A stretch of 64,000 bases of DNA from Candidatus Nitrosopelagicus sp. (GTDB taxonomy: Archaea; Thermoproteota; Nitrososphaeria; Nitrososphaerales; Nitrosopumilaceae): NCBI GenBank assembly GCA_028242535.1, contig JAOJYB010000004.1:25834-89833 (forward strand), written 5' to 3'. The position numbers and the translations under genes are program-made. Under the pieces are notes generated by a model, which saw only the letters and a program-made list of their open reading frames with translations, did not search any database and was not told the DNA's origin. Shown one piece after another: positions 25,980 to 33,799 of this stretch (positions are counted from its first letter, which is position 1; the number at the start of each line of letters is the position of its first letter).

Positions 25980-26462
25980 ATGGCAAAATTATTGCGTGAT
26001 ATGGTAAAATTTCGTTATTGGAAATTAACTCCAGAAGATATGGAAAAGGTAACTCACGATGAGAATAAAGTTCTCAACTGGGACATTAAATGTACTAAGG
26101 AGCCAGAAGAAGAAGCAGTATTTTTTGGAGTATTTCTTTACAAAGCAGGAACCCCCCACGACTATGAATCAAAAAAAGGAATAACATACTATTACAATAA
26201 TATTGAAAGAAATGAATTACCACCGATTACAAAATTCCTCAAAAAGAGATTTGGAGGAGAGGAATATGAAAAAGGTGAGAGAATTTTCCTAGTAGATTCA
26301 AAAGAGATCTATTCAGGAAAAGATATTGCTAAATTGGCAAAGGAATTACAAGATGAATTTACAATGAACCCAATAATAACAATTGAATTACACGACACAA
26401 CACAAGAAAAGTTAAAAGAATGGGGCTATCCAGAAGCCAAACTTCTTCCAGTTCCTACCTAG
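25980..26462 (+). CDS. Conserved-looking hypothetical soluble protein
   Basis: About 160 residues beginning MAKLLRDMVKFRYW. No family recognised. Mixed alpha/beta with many acidic residues, aromatic motif GITYYYNN and no membrane helix. An in-frame GTG at 25947 gives 11 more residues; a TATA-like aatataag (25923-25930) places the transcript start near 25954, which favours the ATG at 25980. Confidence 0.6.
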   Translation: MAKLLRDMVKFRYWKLTPEDMEKVTHDENKVLNWDIKCTKEPEEEAVFFGVFLYKAGTPHDYESKKGITYYYNNIERNELPPITKFLKKRFGGEEYEKGERIFLVDSKEIYSGKDIAKLAKELQDEFTMNPIITIELHDTTQEKLKEWGYPEAKLLPVPT

Positions 26463-26508
26463 GATATTTGAAACATTTTTGTTAAAGACATACCATTAGG
26501 AAATTTAG

Positions 26509-27300
26509 ATGTCAGAGATTAGCGGAATAAACGTACACATTGAAGAATTACGAAAAAGAGTAATTCGCTCAATTATATCAATTCTAGTCATTACTGTATT
26601 CATTCTAACGTTTCATGCAACGCCTTTTGATGTCATGGGCATTACATTATACTATCCATATCCTGAGCCACTAAACAACATTGCAGCCCAATTCACAAAT
26701 GTAATGAGAGGCGAATTAGTTCCAGATGGGGTTCAATTAATTCAAACAGCTCCAGGACAAGCATTTTTTTCTCAAGTTTACATAGCTGCATTGATTGGAA
26801 TTGTATTAAGCATACCAATCATTGTAAGAGAATTCATATCATTTTTGAAGCCTGCATTAAAAGATAGAGAAATTAACGTAGGGCGTTCCATTACAGTTCC
26901 TGCAATAGGATTATTCATTATAGGGTGTGCATTTTCATACGCCGCAGTTATTCCATTTATTTTAGATTTTCTTTATAGATATGGAGAATCTGCAGGATTA
27001 ATCACATTCTTGAATATCATGGACTTTGTAACATTTGTTTTACAATTTTTGTTAGCATTTGGAATATCATTTCAATTGCCACTCATAATGTATGCAGTTA
27101 GTCTATCAGGATTAGTAGATGCAAAATTTTGGAGAAGGAATTTGAGATATGCAATAATTGCTATAATCGTATTTGGTGCAGTAATTACACCAGATGGGAG
27201 TGGCGTGACAATGTGGTTTGTATCATTACCAATGATTGCACTATATTTTGCAGGCATGTTCATTGGGGAAAGACACGAAAGAAAGACCATCAAGACTTAA
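26509..27300 (+). CDS. tatC: Sec-independent protein translocase TatC
   Basis: 263 residues with six predicted membrane helices and the TatC signatures: INVHIEELRKRVIRS at the N-terminus, SFLKPALKDREI in the first cytoplasmic loop region, and the FGISFQLPLIMYAVSLSGLV helix. TatC recognises twin-arginine signal peptides and exports folded proteins. tatA follows 25 bp later. Confidence 0.93.
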   Translation: MSEISGINVHIEELRKRVIRSIISILVITVFILTFHATPFDVMGITLYYPYPEPLNNIAAQFTNVMRGELVPDGVQLIQTAPGQAFFSQVYIAALIGIVLSIPIIVREFISFLKPALKDREINVGRSITVPAIGLFIIGCAFSYAAVIPFILDFLYRYGESAGLITFLNIMDFVTFVLQFLLAFGISFQLPLIMYAVSLSGLVDAKFWRRNLRYAIIAIIVFGAVITPDGSGVTMWFVSLPMIALYFAGMFIGERHERKTIKT

Positions 27301-27325
27301 ATGAGAATTTATCAATAGTTGAATC

Positions 27326-27523
27326 ATGATTGAGAGTGTATCAAATTTCATCCCAGGAGGAAGCGAATGGATAATTGTAATTGTTGCAGCAGGCGTACTT
27401 TTATTCGGAGCAAAAAAAATTCCTCAGTTGGCAAAAACTTTTGGTAAAGCCAAAGGCGAATATAAGAAAGGAGAAATTGAAGCTGATAGAGAACTAAAAG
27501 ATTTCAAAGAAAGTAAAGACTAG
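27326..27523 (+). CDS. tatA: Sec-independent protein translocase TatA/TatE
   Basis: 65 residues: one membrane helix (about residues 12-28), the FGAKKIPQLAKTFGKAKGEYKKG amphipathic helix (seen as FGAKKIPQLAK then a Lys-rich part), and an acidic tail. It forms the pore of the Tat system with TatC immediately upstream. Confidence 0.93.
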   Translation: MIESVSNFIPGGSEWIIVIVAAGVLLFGAKKIPQLAKTFGKAKGEYKKGEIEADRELKDFKESKD

Positions 27524-27939
27524 GATTTTTCAATTTCGTTTATCATTGCATCATACAAATTATTCAAAGATTTTTCATATGGATTTTTTTTTGAAAATCG
27601 TGATGATTTTACATATAATTCCGCATTAACTTTTAGGGATGTTTTCCCATTATCAAAACTAAAGATTTCATTAATACTACTTCCTTTAATGTCTCCACCA
27701 ACAATACGCATCTCATGTGAATGAGGCTTTGATGTGAAATGTTTAGCCATTATAATGAATTCGGCATCATGAAGTTTAAGATGTTCAGCAACAAGAGAGC
27801 TATCATCCCTTACAGATTTTATTAAAATTGAGGGATAAAAATCTGGAAATAATTTTTGAAAATTCTCAAAATTAGATATTATATCAAATGCTTTTTCAAG
27901 ATCTGAATTAATTTCTCTTTTAAAGGATATTTTTAACAT
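27520..27939 (-). CDS. SRPBCC-fold (START-like) protein
   Basis: 139 residues with an N-terminal strand, a helix (DLEKAFDIISNFENFQKLFPDF) and six further strands typical of polyketide-cyclase/Coq10-like helix-grip proteins. Such proteins bind hydrophobic ligands. The ligand is unknown. It converges on tatA with a 4-bp overlap. Confidence 0.78.
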   Translation of the reverse strand: MLKISFKREINSDLEKAFDIISNFENFQKLFPDFYPSILIKSVRDDSSLVAEHLKLHDAEFIIMAKHFTSKPHSHEMRIVGGDIKGSSINEIFSFDNGKTSLKVNAELYVKSSRFSKKNPYEKSLNNLYDAMINEIEKS

Positions 27940-27976
27940 AAAAATTCAAATCTAAACTAGTGTAAATTTTTTTGGG

Positions 27977-28534
27977 TTACTTACTACCCCAACGAGTAAA
28001 CAAATCATGCTCAATATCAAATTGATCAAGACACTTACCAACAATGTGATCAATCATTGCATCAATTGATGTAGGATTTGTGTAAAATTCAGTTACAGGG
28101 GGTAAAATCACAACTCCAAGTCTTGCAAGTTTTAACATATTTTCTAAATTTATAGCAGTTAGAGGAGTTTCTCTTGCAACTAGAATTAATTTTCTAGCCT
28201 CTTTCATAGTTACACCTGCTGCACGTGCAACCAAAGTTTCATCATACCCATTGGCAATACTAGATAATGTTTTCATAGTACATGGAATTACAATCATTCC
28301 ATCAGTCTTGTGAGTTCCACTAGAAACGTTTGCAGCCATATTATTCTCATCGGTCACTTCAGTTGCAAGCGACTCAACATATGATACATCATGTTTTGTC
28401 TCCATTGGAATACATTTTTTTGCCCATTCAGACATTACGAGATTTGTCTCAATGCCCTTTTCTTTTAGGACTTCAAGCAAACGAATACCGTATATGACGC
28501 CAGTACTACCAGTAATTCCAATTACAAGTTTCAT
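27977..28534 (-). CDS. ubiX: Flavin prenyltransferase UbiX
   Basis: 185 residues. The flavoprotein fold begins LVIGITGSTGVIYGIRLLEVL and carries VIPCTMKTLSSIANGY, ARETPLTAINLENML and the VILPPVTEFYTNP loop. UbiX makes prenylated FMN, the cofactor of UbiD decarboxylases. No ubiD is in the window. It is followed in reverse by a microprotein gene before purP. Confidence 0.93.
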   Translation of the reverse strand: MKLVIGITGSTGVIYGIRLLEVLKEKGIETNLVMSEWAKKCIPMETKHDVSYVESLATEVTDENNMAANVSSGTHKTDGMIVIPCTMKTLSSIANGYDETLVARAAGVTMKEARKLILVARETPLTAINLENMLKLARLGVVILPPVTEFYTNPTSIDAMIDHIVGKCLDQFDIEHDLFTRWGSK

Positions 28535-28580
28535 GTACTTGTTAAATCATATTTTACAAAATATAACTGAATATGAAAAT

Positions 28581-28700
28581 TTACGCTTGAGGTTCATCTA
28601 ATTGCTGAGATTCTTTTCTTTTGTTTAACCAAATTTTGACACCAGCCGCAGCCATACCACCAAAAAGAACCATACCAACAAGAACCATTTCAACACTCAT
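28581..28700 (-). CDS. 39-residue single-helix membrane microprotein
   Basis: An ATG frame of 39 codons: hydrophobic N-terminal helix (about residues 4-23, Met/Val/Gly/Ala-rich) and a charged tail (KRKESQQLDEPQA). No family is recognised. It lies 46 bp upstream of ubiX on the same strand, so both may be co-transcribed. Confidence 0.55.
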   Translation of the reverse strand: MSVEMVLVGMVLFGGMAAAGVKIWLNKRKESQQLDEPQA

Positions 28701-28773
28701 ACATAATTAAAAAATTACAAGTAGAAAACTCTTCTAAAGAAGCATTTAATTTTACAAGACAAAATGGTAACAT

Positions 28774-29865
28774 ATGATTAAGAGATCTGAGATGCAAAAA
28801 ATTGCATCAGAATACACAGATCCAAAAATCGGAGTGTTAGGAAGTCATTCAGCATTAGAAATAATGGATGGCGCTAAAGATGAAGATTTTGAAACAATGG
28901 TTTTTTGTCAGAAAGGAAGAGAGGTACCTTATCAGAGATTCAGTCGAATTGCTGACGAGATAAAAATTGTGAATAAATTCAAGGACATGGCAAGTCCAGC
29001 AAATCAAAAAATAATGAGAGATAAGAATACAATCATTGTGCCACATCGTTCACTTACAGCATATCTTGGGTATAACATATTAGAAAATAAGCTAAAGGTA
29101 CCAATATTCGGGAACAGAAAACTATTCCAAGCTGAAGAAAGAGAAAATAAAAGAAATCAATATTATTTGTTAAAAAAAGCAGGAATCAAATATCCAAAGA
29201 TCTTTGAAAATCCAAAATCAATCAACAAACCAGCAATTGTCAAAGTGATGGAAAAAAACAGGAAGTTAGAGCGTGCATTTTTTACAGTCACATCATATGC
29301 AGATTATAAAGAAAAATCTGAAGAAAAAATAAAGAAAGGACTTATCGCCAGAAAGGATTTGGAAAAAGCCAGTATTGAAGAATTAGCTATAGGAACATAT
29401 CTCAATTTTAATTTTTTTCACACACCGATTTCAAATCAAGTAGATTTCATTGGAATTGAAAGACGACTTCAAACTAACATTCATGATTACAATGCACTAC
29501 CTGCCAAACAACAATTGGAGATGGATGTTCCATTGCAAAACATCGAAGTAGGACATACACCTGCAAGTATCAGAGAATCATTATTAGAAAAAGTCTTCAA
29601 GATGGGCGATAAATTTGTCCGGGCAGTAAAAAAAGAATATGCACCAGGAATTATTGGTCCGTTTTCACTTCAAAGTGTAATCACAACTGATTTGGAAATG
29701 ATAGTTTATGACGTATCATTAAGAGTTCCTGGAAATCCAATTGTTGCAACAACAAGTCCATATACCAAATATCAATATGGAACAACATTTGGAATTGGAC
29801 GACGTATAGCAATTGAGATAAAGCGAGCCATCGAAGAAGATAAGATCAAAGAGATTGTTACGTAG
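28774..29865 (+). CDS. purP: Formate-dependent FAICAR synthetase PurP family (ATP-grasp)
   Basis: 363 residues matching archaeal PurP: KIGVLGSHSALEIMDGAKDE start, the ATP-grasp middle, and GPFSLQSVITTDLEMIVYDVSLRVPG with a TKYQYGTTFGIGRRIA end. PurP forms FAICAR from AICAR, formate and ATP in archaeal purine synthesis. A TATA-like gcatttaat near -31 supports the ATG. Some PurP paralogues have other substrates, so assignment to this exact step is likely but not certain. Confidence 0.9.
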   Translation: MIKRSEMQKIASEYTDPKIGVLGSHSALEIMDGAKDEDFETMVFCQKGREVPYQRFSRIADEIKIVNKFKDMASPANQKIMRDKNTIIVPHRSLTAYLGYNILENKLKVPIFGNRKLFQAEERENKRNQYYLLKKAGIKYPKIFENPKSINKPAIVKVMEKNRKLERAFFTVTSYADYKEKSEEKIKKGLIARKDLEKASIEELAIGTYLNFNFFHTPISNQVDFIGIERRLQTNIHDYNALPAKQQLEMDVPLQNIEVGHTPASIRESLLEKVFKMGDKFVRAVKKEYAPGIIGPFSLQSVITTDLEMIVYDVSLRVPGNPIVATTSPYTKYQYGTTFGIGRRIAIEIKRAIEEDKIKEIVT

Positions 29866-30289
29866 CCTCTTCTATAGGACTTTTTAGCATATTACTTCGA
29901 ACAAGAATTGGAATTTTATAATAAACTGCCAGTGCAACGGCATCCGATGCCCTATAATTACGCAAAACAAGGTCTTTTTTTCCAGTGAGGTAGAGATTTG
30001 CACGAAGTGCATCACCACTTTCATAAATTTTTACCTTAACTAGCAATAATTCATTTGCCTCACAGATATCTTCCAACATTTTGTAGATTGTTGGAACAGA
30101 ATCGTGTTCATCATCTAGAAAACTGGCTATGTGACGTGACACTTCTCCAGAGAATGCACGCATATGAAATTCTCTTTTATCATCGGAGCACAGAATGACA
30201 AGACCCTCATTTCCATATGGATCAACAAAACCCAAATTACTAATCGTAACTACCTCATAATCAGGATCTTGCATTTCATTAATGTCCAT
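29858..30289 (-). CDS. Bifunctional nuclease family protein (DUF151)
   Basis: About 143 residues with the DUF151 pattern: VVLSD-like strands, the REFHMRAFSGEVSRHIA helix, and the diagnostic LRNYRASDAVALAVYYKIPILV motif. Family members show nuclease activity in vitro. The ATG at 30289 is preferred over the TTG at 30301 because of an upstream minus-strand TATA box (tataatct, about 30310-30317). It overlaps purP by 8 bp. Confidence 0.85.
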   Translation of the reverse strand: MDINEMQDPDYEVVTISNLGFVDPYGNEGLVILCSDDKREFHMRAFSGEVSRHIASFLDDEHDSVPTIYKMLEDICEANELLLVKVKIYESGDALRANLYLTGKKDLVLRNYRASDAVALAVYYKIPILVRSNMLKSPIEEAT

Positions 30290-30350
30290 TCTTAAATTCA
30301 ATTACAGATTATATGTTATAAAATTTATTGAACCAAGTAAAAGATCCCAC

Positions 30351-31163
30351 ATGAAAACAAAGACTGTCAAAGGCGGTCAAAACGACAAGAAACTAATCAT
30401 TTTAGGATTAATATCAATTGGAATTTTATTTTTGATCTATGTTCGATTCGAGTATCAAGAGATTACTCCTGATGCAGTTCAATCCATTGAAAGATTGGGA
30501 ATTGCATTTTATGTCTTATTTGTCATTTCAATAGGAATGATTGGGATGGGGCTTCGCAAATTTCAAAAAAGGGTTGCAGCCACTGGAAACACTACTGCGT
30601 TATCTATGATTTGTAATAATACACTAGGTAGTAAGGCCAAAAAAATATTCATTGTGACATTTATAATTTATGGAGTGTTTTTTTCAATGACTTCAGGGAT
30701 TTTGATTTATCAGCCAGAAGTAGTATTTTCATATCATTATGGTGCAGAGGTTCCATCAGCACACGTTACACCATGTTGTGGACCACCCGGATATATGCCA
30801 AAATTTGTAGCTTATCTGACAGAGCATGTAGGAGTTAGTATAGTTCCTGTTAATTTGCTCTTACAGATTATAGTCTCGTATCTTGTTGCAGTAAATACTG
30901 CATTGGCAGTCAATGCAATTTCAGTTACCAAAAAGACAGGAGGTCTTGGAAGTATTGGTGCAACTACAGGACTATTCATTGCATGTCCGACATGTGTAGG
31001 ATCATTTCTTTCATTATTTGTAGGAGCTACAAGTGCAGTAGCATTTACAATTGCAGTAACAGAACTTCAGACAATGTTCATTGCAATAACAATACCAATT
31101 TTGGTATTAACACCGTTTATCATTTCAAGAAGAATGATAAAATCTCAAAATAATACTAATTAG
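30351..31163 (+). CDS. Multi-helix membrane protein with Cys motifs
   Basis: About 270 residues with five or six hydrophobic helices. Two Cys-rich motifs stand out: HVTPCCGPPGYMP outside a helix and ACPTCVGSFLSLF at the start of another. They could bind metal or form disulfides. I do not recognise the family. The long in-frame extension to 30282 is probably not translated, because a TATA-like ttataaaa (about 30317-30324) fits the ATG at 30351. Confidence 0.7.
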   Translation: MKTKTVKGGQNDKKLIILGLISIGILFLIYVRFEYQEITPDAVQSIERLGIAFYVLFVISIGMIGMGLRKFQKRVAATGNTTALSMICNNTLGSKAKKIFIVTFIIYGVFFSMTSGILIYQPEVVFSYHYGAEVPSAHVTPCCGPPGYMPKFVAYLTEHVGVSIVPVNLLLQIIVSYLVAVNTALAVNAISVTKKTGGLGSIGATTGLFIACPTCVGSFLSLFVGATSAVAFTIAVTELQTMFIAITIPILVLTPFIISRRMIKSQNNTN

Positions 31164-31410
31164 ATTTTACAGTGATTTGTGGATTTTTGATATTGCCAAT
31201 ATCAAATCCATCGCGTCGTAGATATTTCAAGACCAATTTGTATACTAATTCATCATGATCAACTTCTTCGGAGAGTTGTTTCCAAAGCATTGAGCCATTG
31301 TCAGAGATAGTAATCTTTAGTCTGGTGTTAATCTTTTCAGCAATTTTTTTACAGTCATCGAATGAATTTCCATTTTTGTATGAAGTTCCACGACCATCAC
31401 AATATTTCAT
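31156..31410 (-). CDS. Small hypothetical protein
   Basis: 84 residues, soluble, with a Cys-containing N-terminus (MKYCDGRG) and the helix HDELVYKLVLKYLRRDGFDIG. No family recognised. It converges on the membrane-protein gene with an 8-bp overlap. Confidence 0.5.
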   Translation of the reverse strand: MKYCDGRGTSYKNGNSFDDCKKIAEKINTRLKITISDNGSMLWKQLSEEVDHDELVYKLVLKYLRRDGFDIGNIKNPQITVKSN

Positions 31411-31445
31411 ATATCAGTTGTCAAACAGTTGAATAAATAATTTGG

Positions 31446-31718
31446 TTAGAAATTATGTAATTTTTCTGTGACAACTTTAAAAATTTCATCATTGTCAAGC
31501 AATATACAAGGTAACCCATTTTCTTCACATGCCTGACCACTCTCAGTATCACGCGTAATGAGAATCATCTCATTTTCTTTCGCATAATTTATGACAGAAT
31601 AGTCAGTATGCAGTTTTTTGCCCTCACTTCGAAGTTTTTTTACACTGTATGCATCATAACCAAGATGAATGAGACGTTCATCCATCCCATCATCCATTTC
31701 ATCAATTAAGATTTTCAT
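31446..31718 (-). CDS. PIN-like (DUF5615-type) protein
   Basis: 90 residues. The MKILIDEMDDGMDERL start, a central HTDYSVINYAKENEMILITRD core and a terminal acidic region match the short PIN-like DUF5615/Mut7-C fold, with acidic residues that could hold a metal. Short PIN-like proteins often act as toxins or RNases. Its start overlaps the end of a DUF6659-like gene by 4 bp. Confidence 0.7.
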   Translation of the reverse strand: MKILIDEMDDGMDERLIHLGYDAYSVKKLRSEGKKLHTDYSVINYAKENEMILITRDTESGQACEENGLPCILLDNDEIFKVVTEKLHNF

Positions 31719-32092
31719 TTCAGATTAGCAGTAATTTTTTTGATTTGGGATATGATTTTGGTTTTATCATTAATTGATATTTCTGGTTCTACTGTGACAA
31801 ATAATGATTTTTTCTTTGCATACATAACAATTTGAGATATGTTCTCACGCTCTACATTCACAAATCTTACTTTGCCCAATGTTTTATCAAATTCCTCTCT
31901 CATCTTTCTACGTACTGTTACGTCTTGGCAAAATTTTTCTTCGTTTTTATTTTTGAGTAGTGATGGAACTTCATCTCTCATTTCAGTTTTTAGTATTTTT
32001 CCATTTTTGCTTATAATCGCAACAAATCTGATCATTTTGTGCAGTTTGCCAATTTTTTTGATTATTAGATCTAGGTCTTTTGTTTCAACCAT
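31715..32092 (-). CDS. DUF6659-like thaumarchaeal protein, copy 1
   Basis: 125 residues. The pattern IRFVAIISKNGKILKTEMRDE and a long charged helix followed by KKSLFVTVEPEI strands is shared with the protein at 51607-51981. It resembles Roadblock/longin-like alpha-beta folds. The DUF6659 name is from memory and not verified. It is probably translated with the PIN-like gene. Confidence 0.65.
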   Translation of the reverse strand: MVETKDLDLIIKKIGKLHKMIRFVAIISKNGKILKTEMRDEVPSLLKNKNEEKFCQDVTVRRKMREEFDKTLGKVRFVNVERENISQIVMYAKKKSLFVTVEPEISINDKTKIISQIKKITANLK

Positions 32093-32169
32093 AAAATTTG
32101 CCAGGAATGATCAAATATAATGGTAATCATAACTTCGAATAATCGTTATCAAAAAAATATGGGAGCAAA

Positions 32170-32589
32170 ATGGGAAATTTCAAAGTAGATAAAAATATCA
32201 CCAATTGGAAAACGTCATATCAGTTTAATCACAATTTATTATTGGTATCACTAATCGCTTTGACAGTTATTGGTTCTTTATATTATTGGGCTGATGAGCG
32301 AGGTGAATTCTTTGAGCCATTTTGGATAATAGTGTTATCAATTTGGTATATGACAATTGGTTTTAGTCTATTTTTGATTTTCCGAAAAATAAAAAGTGGC
32401 TATTTGATTGCAGGAATATTATCCTGGATGACAATTACATTTTGGGTGTTTGATAATTCTCACATAGTTTTTCAAGTATCGTTTATTGCATCTGAACCAA
32501 ATCTATTCATGACGATCAGAAATTTCACAGGTGTTGGAATTGCAGGATTAGCCATATTTTCATCACATAACGCATTTCATAAGATTTAG
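32170..32589 (+). CDS. Four-helix membrane protein, unknown
   Basis: 139 residues with four hydrophobic helices (about residues 19-35, 45-63, 69-87, 110-135) and aromatic-rich loops. No signature residues or named family seen. Possible channel or sensor component. Confidence 0.6.
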   Translation: MGNFKVDKNITNWKTSYQFNHNLLLVSLIALTVIGSLYYWADERGEFFEPFWIIVLSIWYMTIGFSLFLIFRKIKSGYLIAGILSWMTITFWVFDNSHIVFQVSFIASEPNLFMTIRNFTGVGIAGLAIFSSHNAFHKI

Positions 32590-32677
32590 AATTTTTTCAT
32601 ATGAGATACCAGATATTCATTTGTTTAAAATGTTAGCACTAGTCATGTTTATTAGGCACCATACTACGAAAATGTAG

Positions 32678-33529
32678 ATGGTGTTTCTTAGGAAGAAGAA
32701 AGTAAAAGGATGCGAGTACCTATATTTAGTAAAAAGCATGTGGGATAAAAAAAGAAAAACTTCAAGGCAGGAGACTATCAAATATCTAGGAGAAATATCT
32801 GCAGTGACAAGAGATGATATACCAGAAGAATATAGGGAAGACACAAAAATTAATTCATTTTTGCTGCAGAATGCATCAAAAGACAGAAAAAAACATGAAC
32901 AATTAATCGAACAATTAAGAAATAAATTGTTTACATCGTTAACTGATGGCAATCTAAAAGAATCGATGAATATCTACAAATCTTTCGTTTCAAATAATTC
33001 ACTAGATAAATTCTATGAGAGAATTGTGATACCAGTGATGGCAAAAATAGGACACTTGTGGTCTAATGGAGAATTATCAATTGCGACCGAACATGTTGCA
33101 AGTAACATTGTACATAGTTTAATCAAAGTAATTTCAGATGATTTCAGAAAATCTAAACAAGATAAAGGAGTGGTAATTCTGACCACGCCAGTTGGGGAAG
33201 ATCATGACTTAGGATGTGATGTGCTTGATTCATTTTTAATTTCTAGGGGATTTATAACATTTAATCTGTCTCCATCTACACCATCAGAATCACTGATAGA
33301 ATTTATCAAAACAGCGAAGCCTGATGTATTATTTGTGTCTATTACATTGGAAGATAATATTAGATCTGGACAAAGACTGGTTAAGAAGATTCACGACAAA
33401 TACAAAAAACTTCCAATTTTCATTGGAGGTCAGGCATTTTCTCAAAAAACTAATTTTAGATTTGAGGGAAAATTGATTACGGACACACATATGCTAGAAC
33501 AGATGCCACGAATCATCAAAAAGAAATAA
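32678..33529 (+). CDS. B12-binding regulator with CarH-type cap domain and unusual N-terminus
   Basis: 283 residues. Residues about 70-150 match the B12-binding-2 cap domain and carry W128-x9-EH(138-139), the signature of CarH/LitR light sensors. Residues 165-280 are a cobalamin-binding Rossmann domain: ExHxxG (174-179, base-off His176), then 41 residues, SxT at 221-223, then 26 residues, GG at 250-251. The first 45 residues (VKGCEYLYLVKSMWDKKRK) are not a MerR domain; they resemble the N-terminus of some IS1634-like transposases. A TATA-like tgtttatt near -31 supports the ATG. Likely a B12-dependent light or redox sensor, by inference. Confidence 0.8.
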   Translation: MVFLRKKKVKGCEYLYLVKSMWDKKRKTSRQETIKYLGEISAVTRDDIPEEYREDTKINSFLLQNASKDRKKHEQLIEQLRNKLFTSLTDGNLKESMNIYKSFVSNNSLDKFYERIVIPVMAKIGHLWSNGELSIATEHVASNIVHSLIKVISDDFRKSKQDKGVVILTTPVGEDHDLGCDVLDSFLISRGFITFNLSPSTPSESLIEFIKTAKPDVLFVSITLEDNIRSGQRLVKKIHDKYKKLPIFIGGQAFSQKTNFRFEGKLITDTHMLEQMPRIIKKK

Positions 33530-33564
33530 TTATAATATTTTATGAAGAAAGAAACAATCTAGGT

Positions 33565-33792
33565 TTAAGATGAAGCACGATCTCTAGGGTCTAATTGAAG
33601 AGATTTATTATAACAGTCAGAAGCCTCATTATATCTACCCAAACTTCTCAATACAATTCCTTTGTTATTCCATAAATCAGGATCATCAGGTTTTAGAAGT
33701 AATGCTTGCTCAAAAAAACTCAATGCATTTTCAAAATTACCATTTCGGAGATTCTCAGTTCCTTTTTGGATTAGTACATCTATTTTAGTCAC
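33565..33792 (-). CDS. Small TPR protein
   Basis: 75 residues forming two tetratricopeptide repeats (NGNFENALSFFEQALLLKPDD, then GRYNEASDCYNKSLQLDPRD). It probably scaffolds another protein. It is immediately downstream of the HD-domain gene on the same strand, 7 bp apart, and may partner with it. Confidence 0.8.
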   Translation of the reverse strand: MTKIDVLIQKGTENLRNGNFENALSFFEQALLLKPDDPDLWNNKGIVLRSLGRYNEASDCYNKSLQLDPRDRASS

Positions 33793-33799
33793 GTGATAT

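Noticed and set aside
32678..32815. Transposase fragment
   Set aside because: The N-terminal resemblance to IS1634-like proteins is limited to about 45 residues; no catalytic part or inverted repeats are seen, and the rest is a complete B12-binding protein.
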